A DNA stretch of 37,494 nucleotides, from assembly GCA_002362155.1 (NCBI GenBank), contig DETN01000077.1, positions 1 through 37,494 on the forward strand, written 5' to 3'. A program made the translations under genes and the position numbers. This stretch comes from Lachnospiraceae bacterium UBA3287. GTDB taxonomy: Bacteria; Bacillota; Clostridia; Lachnospirales; Lachnospiraceae. The notes under the pieces were generated by a model. It did no database searches. It was not told the DNA's origin and saw only the letters and a program-made list of their open reading frames with translations. Shown here piece by piece: positions 30,999-37,494 of the stretch; position 1 is the first letter of the stretch, and every line of letters starts with the position of its first letter.

Positions 30999-32441
30999 TC
31001 AGGTGTCATGCTCGGCCGCGTAGACGGACAGAAGGTCCAGACGGTTGCGGCAGCTGGTCTTCTGCAGAAGATTGTGGATATGATATTTGACGGTTCCCTC
31101 GGAAATGGATAATTCTTCGGCTATTTCCTGATTTGTCTTTTCTTCCAGCAGATAGCGCAATACTTCCCGTTCTCTGACCGAAAGATCATGGCGTGCCGAA
31201 AAGTGCTGGAAAATTTCCCTCTCGCTCCTTGGTCTGACCGTTTCCGGCATATACAGGATGTAGAAGACCCGGAAAGCCAGAAGGAGGGAGATCATAAACA
31301 GAAGGGCCGTCACCCCGGCCAGGACCAGGTATCTCTCCGACAGGGCAAGGCACAGTGTCTCTCCCAGAGCGTCGCCGGTCCTGCCGATCATAAGACCCGC
31401 TCCGGCCAGCCAGAGCCGTTTCTTTTTCATGGCTATGTCGGTAAAGAGAACGATGCGGTAGACCGTATAAAAACCGAAAGTAAAATAGCTGAGGGCCCAT
31501 AGGATCAACAGTGAGACGCTCTCTCCCCGGATGGCCAGCATGAGAAAAGGGATCACCAGAGCCGCCACGGCGCAGACAGCACCGTAGCGCCTGTTCCTGT
31601 CATTCACAAAGCCGGCGATCACCAGTCCGCCAGCGTAGAAGAGGCGGGAAAACTCCAGATTGATCCCCCTGCTCAGATCTCCCGAGGGAAATCCGAATCC
31701 GCTGCTGTTGACGATACTGAACAGAAAGACCAGCAGCCCGGCAAGGATCAGGAAGTGCTTCCATGACATGCCTGCAGGGATCTGCAGCTTCAGAGCCGCA
31801 TTCTTCTCCCCCGCATCCCTTTCCGAAAGGAGCGGCATGGACCGTACTGTCAGAAAGGTTATGACCGTGAGAAACAGGCAGATCCCCATGGAGCCGGCGG
31901 GATGCCGGAAGATCCCCCTGCCTATGACTGACAGCATCCAGGTGGTCACAATGGCCGCGGCATATCCGATCCCCAGGGTCTTGGCCCTGTCCGAAGCACC
32001 CGCTTCGAAGGTCAGGTGCTGCAGATAGTATCCGGCGATCCAGCCGCAGCATACATTCATGGCAAGGCCGGAGACCAGGCCGGGTATAAGGGAAGAGCCG
32101 GCCGCTGCCGGTACAAGTAAGAGCATGTGCAGGGCCAGCACGGCATACAGGGAAGTCCGGATCAGTTCCTCCCGTCTGCGCATAAACAGCGAAAAGAGAC
32201 CGATCCCTGCTGCCTGCAGCAGATAGGCCGCCACCAGGGTGACTGCGTCCGATACCGGCGCCTTTACCAGTTCCATCATGTGATATGTCCAGGCCAGATA
32301 GGCGGTGGACGTCAGCAGAAAGCACAGACCGGTCACGGCCGTGACTCGTCCCATATTCCCGCTGACAGCTTTGATCATAGTTCCTGCCGCTTCACTTTTT
32401 GGCATCTGCCCGCCGGCAGATGCAAGGGTCACTCCCCGCAT
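30999..32441 (-). CDS. Membrane LuxR-type regulator (multi-TM MFS-like domain plus C-terminal HTH)
   Basis: A 480-residue protein: about twelve hydrophobic segments from residue 25 to about 400 and, at about 410-480, a LuxR/GerE helix-turn-helix (SVREREVLRYLLEEKTNQEIAEEL, then EGTVKYHIHNLLQKT). Chosen start: the ATG with AGAGGA 6 bases upstream; the longer frame to 32564 has no ribosome site. Regulators with a transporter-like membrane half and a LuxR end are known mainly from Eggerthellales and some Clostridia, where many sit beside the gene they control. Here the surface-protein gene follows, 143 bases later. The ligand sensed by the membrane part is unknown. Confidence 0.85.
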   Translation of the reverse strand: MRGVTLASAGGQMPKSEAAGTMIKAVSGNMGRVTAVTGLCFLLTSTAYLAWTYHMMELVKAPVSDAVTLVAAYLLQAAGIGLFSLFMRRREELIRTSLYAVLALHMLLLVPAAAGSSLIPGLVSGLAMNVCCGWIAGYYLQHLTFEAGASDRAKTLGIGYAAAIVTTWMLSVIGRGIFRHPAGSMGICLFLTVITFLTVRSMPLLSERDAGEKNAALKLQIPAGMSWKHFLILAGLLVFLFSIVNSSGFGFPSGDLSRGINLEFSRLFYAGGLVIAGFVNDRNRRYGAVCAVAALVIPFLMLAIRGESVSLLILWALSYFTFGFYTVYRIVLFTDIAMKKKRLWLAGAGLMIGRTGDALGETLCLALSERYLVLAGVTALLFMISLLLAFRVFYILYMPETVRPRSEREIFQHFSARHDLSVREREVLRYLLEEKTNQEIAEELSISEGTVKYHIHNLLQKTSCRNRLDLLSVYAAEHDT

Positions 32442-32482
32442 ACCATTTCCTCTCTGAAAAAATAAGATCACGCAGCGTGCTC

Positions 32483-32535
32483 TTCTGCTGCCGCCCGGCC
32501 GCCATTTACTCAGGGGCCTTATTCCGGCAGCAGAA
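32483..32535 (-). repeat. Long hairpin upstream of the LuxR-type regulator gene
   Basis: TTCTGCTGCCG pairs exactly with CGGCAGCAGAA (11 bp), with inner GGCC/GGCC. It is followed on the minus strand by CACG/CGTG and then a T-rich run (ATCTTATTTTTTC) just before the ribosome site of the LuxR gene. It may end the two-component operon or act as a leader element. A weak promoter (TTGGAT, 17 bases, GATAAG) lies just before it. Confidence 0.45.
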
Positions 32536-32602
32536 ACACGTTTCGTGGTCTTATCAATAAACAATGCAGTAAATCCAACCAGGGAAAATCCCGAAAGCAG
32601 CC

Positions 32603-33292
32603 TCAGATCTTGAACCGGTAGCCCACGCCCCAGATGGTCTCGATATACTGAGGCTTGGAGGTATCAAATTCCACCTTCTCACGGATCTTCTTGATGTGGA
32701 CGGTGACCGTGGCGATATCCCCTACGGACTCCATGTTCCAGATCTTGCGGAAGAGCTCTTCCTTGCTGAAGACATGATTGGGATTCTCGGCCAGGAAGGT
32801 CAGAAGATCGAACTCCTTGGTGGTAAAGTTCTTTTCCACTCCGTCGATATAGACCCTTCTGGCGGTCTTGTCGATCTTCAGGCCCCGGATCTCAATAATG
32901 TCATTGGTCTTCTGGCCGGCTCCCACCAGTCTCTGATACCTGGCCATATGGGCCTTGACCCTGGCCACCAGTTCGCTGGGAGAGAAGGGCTTGGTCATGT
33001 AGTCGTCCGCTCCCAGGCCCAGGCCCCGGATCTTGTCGATATCGTCCTTCTTGGCCGATACCATGAGGATGGGCACGTTTTTGGCCTCCCGGATCCTTCT
33101 GCAGACTTCAAAACCGTCCATGCCCGGCAGCATCAGATCCAGGATGATCAGGTCGAACTCCCGGTTCATGGCCGTCTGCAGGCCCTGGTCCCCTCTGTTT
33201 TCGATCTGTACCTCAAAGCCCGAAAGCTCCAGATAATCCTTTTCCAGATCGGCGATCGCTTCTTCATCTTCGATAATCAGTATTCTGCTCAT
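32603..33292 (-). CDS. OmpR-family response regulator
   Basis: A 229-residue two-domain regulator. The receiver has the acidic pair in IIEDEE at 6-11, the phospho-acceptor Asp52 in LDLMLPGMDG, a Thr/Ser and Lys in SAKKDD near 80. The C-terminal winged helix (EFDLLTFLAENPNHVFSKEELF, VTVHIKKIREK, IWGVGYRFKI) is the PhoB/OmpR DNA-binding fold. GGAG lies 7 bases before the ATG. It follows the kinase gene by 53 bases and should be its partner. Confidence 0.94.
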   Translation of the reverse strand: MSRILIIEDEEAIADLEKDYLELSGFEVQIENRGDQGLQTAMNREFDLIILDLMLPGMDGFEVCRRIREAKNVPILMVSAKKDDIDKIRGLGLGADDYMTKPFSPSELVARVKAHMARYQRLVGAGQKTNDIIEIRGLKIDKTARRVYIDGVEKNFTTKEFDLLTFLAENPNHVFSKEELFRKIWNMESVGDIATVTVHIKKIREKVEFDTSKPQYIETIWGVGYRFKI

Positions 33293-33345
33293 GTTTTTTC
33301 TCCGAATATTCTGTACGTATATTAACGTGGAACTTCTTTTCCCTG

Positions 33346-34416
33346 TCAGAAGGACTCGTAGGCCGCATCGTCCTCCGCTTTCTCCTGATACTTGCGGATC
33401 ACGAAGTGCATGCAGGTGCCCTCTCCCAGGTTGCTGGTGGCCCATATATAGCCGCCGTGGTCCTCAATGATCTTCTTAACAATGGAAAGGCCTATGCCGC
33501 TGCCGCCCTGGGCCGAATTGCGGGAGGAGTCCGTCCTGTAGAAGCGGTCGAAAATGTAGGGGATGTCCCGGGCTGCGATGCCCTTGCCGTTGTCTTCGAT
33601 CTCCACCCGGACGGCATCCTGCTCGTCTATGATCCTGAAATCGATCCTTCCCTGAGGCTTGTCCATGTATTTGACGCAGTTGCCCACCATGTTGTTGATG
33701 ACCCGCTTCATCTGTTCCGGGTCGGCAATGATCCGGGTCTCCGGCGGCACCATGTTGGAATAGTTGAGCTTGATCCCCTTGGCCTCCAGATCCATGCCGA
33801 TCTCCTCCACACAGTCCCCGAAATAGTCCGAGACCACGATCCTGTGGAAGTTATAGGGGATCCTGTCGTTGTCGATCCTGGCATAGAGGGTAAGCTCATT
33901 GATCAGCCTGTCCATGTCGTTGGCCTTGTTGTAAATGGTCCGGATATATTTTTCCTGCTTCTCCGGCGTATTGGCCACCCCGTCGATCAGGCCCTCCACG
34001 TAGCCCTTGATGGAAGTAATGGGGGTCTTCAGGTCATGGGAAATATTGCTGATCAGTTCCCTGTTCTGCCGCTCCCTTTCCAGCTTTTCGTCCGCGCTCT
34101 CCTTAAGACGCAGGCGCATCTCCTCGTAGTTCTGATATAATTCTCCGATCTCTCCTCTTTCCTTGGTATTCAGGGTATAGTCCAGGTTTCCGTCCCGGAT
34201 ATTGTTCATACCTATATTCAGCACGTTGATAGGGCCGAATACGCTTCTTTCCAGCCACCTGGTCAGGAGCAGGGCCGTAAAGACCAGGATCACGATCATG
34301 GCTATGAAAAGGCCTGCCAGATAGTTGCCCAGAATATAGAAGGCAATGGTCAGCAGGATGACCGGTACGATAATGACTATGGAAAAGGAAATGACGAGCC
34401 GCTGCCTGAAAGTCAT
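33346..34416 (-). CDS. Sensor histidine kinase without a large outer domain
   Basis: A 356-residue kinase. Two membrane helices at about 7-29 and 33-53 are separated by only a few residues, so there is almost no extracytoplasmic sensor. A HAMP region follows (about 54-106). The phospho-acceptor is His127 in ISNISHDLKTPI, and the ATPase domain has VGNCVKYM, DNGKGIAARDIPYIFDRFYR and GGSGIGLSIVKKI. Such intramembrane-sensing kinases often respond to envelope stress or to a partner membrane protein; the signal here is unknown. The start has only a weak G-rich ribosome site, and an upstream ATG at 34497 lies inside the promoter. Confidence 0.93.
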   Translation of the reverse strand: MTFRQRLVISFSIVIIVPVILLTIAFYILGNYLAGLFIAMIVILVFTALLLTRWLERSVFGPINVLNIGMNNIRDGNLDYTLNTKERGEIGELYQNYEEMRLRLKESADEKLERERQNRELISNISHDLKTPITSIKGYVEGLIDGVANTPEKQEKYIRTIYNKANDMDRLINELTLYARIDNDRIPYNFHRIVVSDYFGDCVEEIGMDLEAKGIKLNYSNMVPPETRIIADPEQMKRVINNMVGNCVKYMDKPQGRIDFRIIDEQDAVRVEIEDNGKGIAARDIPYIFDRFYRTDSSRNSAQGGSGIGLSIVKKIIEDHGGYIWATSNLGEGTCMHFVIRKYQEKAEDDAAYESF

Positions 34417-34468
34417 AAAAAAACCCCGCTTTCGATCCGGTTCCGGCCGGACCCGTATTACATTATTC

Positions 34469-34497
34469 AGTATAATTAGAAATTTCACATGACGCAA
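34469..34497 (-). promoter_or_regulatory. Promoter of the two-component operon
   Basis: TTGCGT, 17 bases, TATACT on the minus strand, about 53 bases before the kinase ATG. Confidence 0.7.
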
Positions 34498-34633
34498 GCA
34501 CAGCCCCGGTTAACAGAAAAATCCCGGGAAAAACAGAGCCCTGCATCCTGCCCGGAATATTTGCATTGACTAACAAAGGCATACTGGCAGAAAATAAAAG
34601 CAGAAATCATTACTGACTTCAGAGGAGGTGCCC

Positions 34634-35065
34634 ATGACCCTCAAATACAGCAGGCAGCGTCAGGCTGTCTGGGATTTCATCAGAGAGAGGCACGATCACC
34701 CCACTGCCAGCACAGTCTACGAAGGCGTCAGGCAGATCTATCCCAATATCAGTCTGGGAACAGTTTACCGCAACCTGATGCTCCTGAAGGATATGGGAAA
34801 GCTCAGCACGATTGAAATAGGGGACAATGCGATCCATTTTGATCCGAATATCAGTGATCATGAACATTTCGTATGCCGCAGATGCGGATCCCTTGCCGAT
34901 CTTGACACCTATGACCTGAAAGCGGTCAGGACAAGGCTTGCTTCTGCCGCAGCCGGCAGAGAGATCGATACCTACAGCACCATTTATTTTGGAATCTGCA
35001 GAAATTGCCTGGCACAGACAACAGAAAAGGCAGAAGCTGTCGAAATACAGGGCGCCGGATCATAA
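34634..35065 (+). CDS. Fur-family regulator, PerR-like
   Basis: A 143-residue protein with the Fur winged helix (TASTVYEGVRQ, SLGTVYRNLMLLKDMG) and two structural zinc pairs (C81/C84 in HFVCRRCG, C122/C125 in GICRNC). The residue after the first pair is Asp (LADLD), as in PerR, where Fur has Glu; with the HEH region this favours a peroxide-sensing role, though Zur or Fur cannot be excluded. Start is ATG with AGGAGG 5 bases upstream; a GTG two codons earlier overlaps that site. It diverges from the two-component operon. No clear self-operator was recognised. Confidence 0.85.
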   Translation: MTLKYSRQRQAVWDFIRERHDHPTASTVYEGVRQIYPNISLGTVYRNLMLLKDMGKLSTIEIGDNAIHFDPNISDHEHFVCRRCGSLADLDTYDLKAVRTRLASAAAGREIDTYSTIYFGICRNCLAQTTEKAEAVEIQGAGS

Positions 35066-35091
35066 GAACGGCGTTCACCCTGCCGAAGAAC

Positions 35092-35130
35092 AAAAAGAGA
35101 CATCAGAGGACCATCTGACGTCTCTTTTTT
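35092..35130 (+). terminator. Intrinsic terminator after the Fur-family gene
   Basis: AAAAGAGAC plus TCAGA pairs with TCTGA plus GTCTCTTTT (one mismatch pair) around a 6-base loop, then six T. Confidence 0.88.
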
Positions 35131-35206
35131 CATCCTCTGACACTCTGCACCGGACCAGGCCCTGAAAAGCGTCCGAAGGGACGGCTGCCCGCAGGGCTCT
35201 GCTCTC

Positions 35207-35235
35207 TTTACATTTGTCTTCTTTTGGCCTAAACT
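35207..35235 (+). promoter_or_regulatory. Promoter of luxS-mtnN
   Basis: TTTACA, 17 bases, TAAACT, about 68 bases before the luxS ATG. No SAM riboswitch was recognised between. Confidence 0.7.
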
Positions 35236-35302
35236 GAGGCACAGGAATTTCAAAGAAGACCAGATGATCAGGAGAATACCCGATGGTCAGGAAAGGAATA
35301 TA

Positions 35303-35782
35303 ATGGAGAAAATCGCAAGCTTTACCATCAACCATCTCACCCTTGAGCCCGGGATCTATGTATCCCGCAGGGACCGCTACGGTGATACGGTGATTACCAC
35401 ATTCGATCTGAGAATGACAAGCCCCAACCGGGAACCGGTCATGAATACGGCCGAAATGCATACCATCGAGCATCTTGGGGCCACCTATCTCAGGAACCAC
35501 CCGGACTATAAAGACAGGACCGTCTATTTCGGTCCCATGGGCTGCCGGACAGGCTTTTATCTCCTGCTGGCAGGAGATCTGGATTCAAAGGATATCGTCC
35601 CCCTCATGACCGGCATGTTCAAATTTATCCGGGACTTTGAAGGTCCCATCCCCGGAGCTGCTGAGAGAGAATGCGGCAACTACCTGGACCAGAACCTGCC
35701 CATGGCCAGATGGCTCGCGGACCGTTTCCTGAAGAACACTCTTTACGGAATCGACGCCTCCCACCTGGTCTATCCGGAATAA
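35303..35782 (+). CDS. luxS: S-ribosylhomocysteine lyase (AI-2 synthesis)
   Basis: A 159-residue LuxS with metal ligands His53 and His57 in HTIEH, catalytic Cys81 in GPMGCRTGFY, and Cys124 in RECGNY as third metal ligand. It splits S-ribosylhomocysteine into homocysteine and DPD, the AI-2 precursor. The start with AAAGGAA 6 bases upstream is chosen over an in-frame ATG 39 bases earlier, which adds a non-conserved leader. The next gene supplies its substrate. Confidence 0.96.
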   Translation: MEKIASFTINHLTLEPGIYVSRRDRYGDTVITTFDLRMTSPNREPVMNTAEMHTIEHLGATYLRNHPDYKDRTVYFGPMGCRTGFYLLLAGDLDSKDIVPLMTGMFKFIRDFEGPIPGAAERECGNYLDQNLPMARWLADRFLKNTLYGIDASHLVYPE

Positions 35783-35796
35783 GAAAGGGGAAACTT

Positions 35797-36492
35797 ATGA
35801 AGATCGGAATCATCGGCGCCATGGATGTGGAGGTCGCATCCCTGAAAAAAGCCATGAACATTGACAGGACCGTCACCAAAGCCGGCATGGAATTCTGCGA
35901 AGGCACCCTGGGCAGAGTACCTGTCGTTGTGGTCAAATGCGGGATCGGCAAGGTCAACGCGGGCATGTGCGTACAGATCCTGGCGGATCTCTTTGACGTG
36001 ACCCATGTCCTCAATACCGGTATCGCCGGCTCCCTCAACAATGATATCAACATCGGCGACATCGTGGTGTCCACCGACGCCGTCTATCATGACATGGACG
36101 TTACCTTCATGGGCTATCAGCCCGGAGAAGTGCCCGGCATGGGCTTCGTCAGCTTTCAGGCGGACGAAGAGCTCCGCAGGGAGGCCGTGAAGGCCTGCAG
36201 GGAAGCGGCGCCGGATATACAGGTCTTTGAAGGCAGGATCGCCAGCGGCGACCAGTTCATCGGAGAAAGGGCAGTCAAAGACCGGATCCGGTCCGTCTTT
36301 ACGGGAGACTGTACCGAAATGGAGGGCTGCGCCATCGCCCAGGCCGCATATCTCAACCATCTCCCCTTCATTATTATCCGTGCCATCTCCGATAAGGCAG
36401 ACGAGAGCGTGACCGTTTCCTATGAGGAATTCGAAGGAAAAGCTGCCGAGCACTGCGCCGGCCTGGTCCGTTACATGATCGAGCATATGTAA
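35797..36492 (+). CDS. mtnN: 5'-methylthioadenosine/S-adenosylhomocysteine nucleosidase
   Basis: A 231-residue nucleosidase with Glu12 in IGAMDVEV, the GIGKVNAG and NTGIAGSLN loops, EMEG near 171-174 for ribose binding, and RAISDKAD with the catalytic Asp near 197. It removes adenine from S-adenosylhomocysteine and methylthioadenosine. It starts 14 bases after luxS with AAAGGGG upstream, so the two are one operon and consecutive steps. Confidence 0.96.
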   Translation: MKIGIIGAMDVEVASLKKAMNIDRTVTKAGMEFCEGTLGRVPVVVVKCGIGKVNAGMCVQILADLFDVTHVLNTGIAGSLNNDINIGDIVVSTDAVYHDMDVTFMGYQPGEVPGMGFVSFQADEELRREAVKACREAAPDIQVFEGRIASGDQFIGERAVKDRIRSVFTGDCTEMEGCAIAQAAYLNHLPFIIIRAISDKADESVTVSYEEFEGKAAEHCAGLVRYMIEHM

Positions 36493-36532
36493 AAGCGGCG
36501 TCTTCGGAATACCGAATTCGACGCCCCGTCTT

Positions 36533-36582
36533 CCGCCTGACAGAGGATCCCTGTAATTCCTTATGTCAGGCGGTATTTTTTT
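36533..36582 (+). terminator. Intrinsic terminator of luxS-mtnN
   Basis: CCGCCTGACA and its complement flank 21 bases and are followed by TATTTTTTT. A further hairpin (GGCGTC...GACGCC) at about 36497-36524 lies just after the stop. Confidence 0.85.
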
Positions 36583-36604
36583 GCCTGCACCTGCCTCAGG
36601 GCAT

Positions 36605-36632
36605 AAAAAAAGATCTGCCGTATTGACAGATC
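36605..36632 (-). terminator. Terminator of the tRNA cluster
   Basis: GATCTG/CAGATC around a 9-base loop, followed by seven T on the minus strand, six bases past the last tRNA. Confidence 0.8.
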
Positions 36633-36637
36633 CAAAG

Positions 36638-36710
36638 TGAGCGATGAGGGACTCGAACCCTCGACAACTTGATTAAAAGTCAAGTGCTCTACCACCTGAG
36701 CTAATCGCCC
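36638..36710 (-). tRNA. tRNA-Lys (anticodon TTT)
   Basis: Full cloverleaf of 73 bases, acceptor GGGCGAT/ATCGCTC with one G-T pair, anticodon loop CTTTTAA, T-loop TTCGAGT, discriminator A. CCA is not encoded. Confidence 0.97.
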
Positions 36711-36751
36711 ATAAGCGCTCCATACCATAATTTCCTTATGATATAAAAAAG

Positions 36752-36824
<73 letters not shown>

Positions 36825-36830
36825 AAATAG

Positions 36831-36904
<74 letters not shown>

Positions 36905-36936
36905 ATATGGAATTATTCGATTCTCTGGGAATCAAG

Positions 36937-37018
36937 TGGATGGGGGTGGATTCGAACCACCGAAGTCTCCGACAACAGATTTACAGTCTGCCCCCTTTGG
37001 CCGCTCGGGAACCCATCC
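36937..37018 (-). tRNA. tRNA-Tyr (anticodon GTA)
   Basis: 82-base type II tRNA with a long variable arm; acceptor GGATGGG/CCCATCC, anticodon loop CTGTAAA, T-loop TTCGAAT, discriminator A, no encoded CCA. Confidence 0.97.
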
Positions 37019-37021
37019 ATA

Positions 37022-37094
37022 AGCCGATGATCGGACTCGAACCGATAACCTGCTGATTACAAATCAGCTGCTCTGCCAATTGAGCCACATCGGC
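37022..37094 (-). tRNA. tRNA-Thr (anticodon TGT)
   Basis: 73 bases, acceptor GCCGATG/CATCGGC, anticodon loop TTTGTAA, T-loop TTCGAGT, discriminator T. It is separated from tRNA-Tyr by only three bases. Confidence 0.96.
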
Positions 37095-37122
37095 ATGCTC
37101 AAAAAGCATGTCAGTTTTTTAA

Positions 37123-37146
37123 TTTTACGCAATGATTTGCGTAAAA
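37123..37146. repeat. Hairpin in the tRNA-Val/tRNA-Thr spacer
   Basis: TTTTACGCAA and TTGCGTAAAA flank a 4-base loop. No T-run follows in the direction of tRNA transcription, so it is more likely a processing element than a terminator. Confidence 0.5.
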
Positions 37147-37148
37147 AA

Positions 37149-37221
37149 TGGGGCCTACAGGGCTCGAACCTGTGACCCCCTGCTTGTAAGGCAGGTGCTC
37201 TCCCAGCTGAGCTAAGACCCC
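37149..37221 (-). tRNA. tRNA-Val (anticodon TAC)
   Basis: 73 bases, acceptor GGGGTCT/AGGCCCC with one T-G pair, anticodon loop CTTACAA, T-loop TTCGAGC, discriminator A, no encoded CCA. Confidence 0.97.
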
Positions 37222-37236
37222 AGTTATAAAAACTAG

Positions 37237-37310
37237 CGACCTGAATCGGGCTCGAACCGACGACCTCCGCCGTGACAGGGCGGCGTTCTAACCAACTGAA
37301 CTACCAGGCC
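37237..37310 (-). tRNA. tRNA-Asp (anticodon GTC)
   Basis: 74 bases, acceptor GGCCTGG/TCAGGTC with two wobble pairs, anticodon loop CTGTCAC, discriminator G as expected for Asp. First gene of the cluster. Confidence 0.97.
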
Positions 37311-37326
37311 ATTTGCGTACTTAAGA

Positions 37327-37355
37327 ATACTAACACATGTGGGCTAATATTGCAA
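37327..37355 (-). promoter_or_regulatory. Promoter of the tRNA cluster
   Basis: TTGCAA, 17 bases, TAGTAT on the minus strand, 17 bases before tRNA-Asp. It is followed by no other gene and fits all seven tRNAs as one unit. Confidence 0.78.
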
Positions 37356-37387
37356 GTACTTTTTTACCAAAAACAAACCGAATAAGA

Positions 37388-37413
37388 AAAGCGGATCCTT
37401 CGGATCCGCTTTG
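37388..37413. terminator. Hairpin ending a gene beyond the window
   Basis: AAAGCGGATCC and its complement around TTC; on the minus strand TTTTCTT follows. A second hairpin (GGACC...GGTCC) comes next. It probably closes a minus-strand gene to the right; 37414-37494 shows no gene. Confidence 0.6.
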
Positions 37414-37494
37414 GACCTTCGCTGCGCTCAGGTCCGCCGGATCTGTGAATCCGTAGAACAATCAAGCATAGCCTTGAAGCTCTGGATAAGCTTC

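Overview
The window looks like chromosomal DNA from a moderately GC-rich anaerobic member of the Clostridia, most likely Lachnospirales. The support is a butyrate-type CoA-transferase, a CBS/DRTGG-regulated family II pyrophosphatase, Gram-positive signals (AGGAGG ribosome sites, an SPATG sorting tail, no outer-membrane genes), and tRNA genes without encoded CCA. No integrase, transposase, phage gene or CRISPR array was seen.

Layout. 1-3.0 kb (+): a partial FG-GAP-like gene, a HAD phosphatase, an L-ribulose/L-xylulose-5-phosphate 3-epimerase and ribulose-phosphate 3-epimerase, a small pentose-phosphate cluster ending at a bidirectional terminator. 3.1-15.3 kb (-): hslO, then, read against the coordinates, a surface-glycan locus: an SR[DE]G-module protein, a Wzm-like permease, a Wzt-like ATPase with glycan-binding tail, a methyltransferase, a 990-residue glycosyltransferase/HAD/SR[DE]G fusion, a membrane Ser/Thr kinase with a ricin-like outer domain, and a TPM-domain membrane protein. 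15.5-20.1 kb (-): a zinc-ribbon protein and CBS-type pyrophosphatase, a 735-base stretch without a confident protein gene that holds a strong promoter, several hairpins and a terminator (candidate new RNA gene), a doubtful small gene, and a butyryl-CoA:acetate CoA-transferase.

20.2-22.0 kb (+): trxA, trxB and a small acidic protein in one operon. 22.1-26.1 kb (-): metF, a stand-alone methionine synthase reactivation protein and a cobalamin-dependent methionine synthase lacking that domain. 26.3-27.1 kb (-): an RsuA-type pseudouridine synthase. 27.1-32.4 kb (-): a large cell-wall protein with InlB-like repeats and, upstream of it, a multi-TM LuxR-type regulator; the promoter between them carries two direct repeats exactly 32 bases apart, one touching the -35 box. 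32.6-34.4 kb (-): a two-component pair. 34.6-36.5 kb (+): a PerR-like Fur regulator, then luxS-mtnN. 36.6-37.3 kb (-): seven tRNA genes (Asp, Val, Thr, Tyr, fMet, Phe, Lys in transcription order) with a clear promoter and terminator.

Together, metF, the reactivation protein, metH, mtnN and luxS cover most of the activated methyl cycle: regeneration of methionine from homocysteine and breakdown of S-adenosylhomocysteine to homocysteine plus the AI-2 precursor. The glycan locus and the LuxR/surface-protein locus are the accessory, cell-envelope part. All functional names come from reading motifs; no database search was run.
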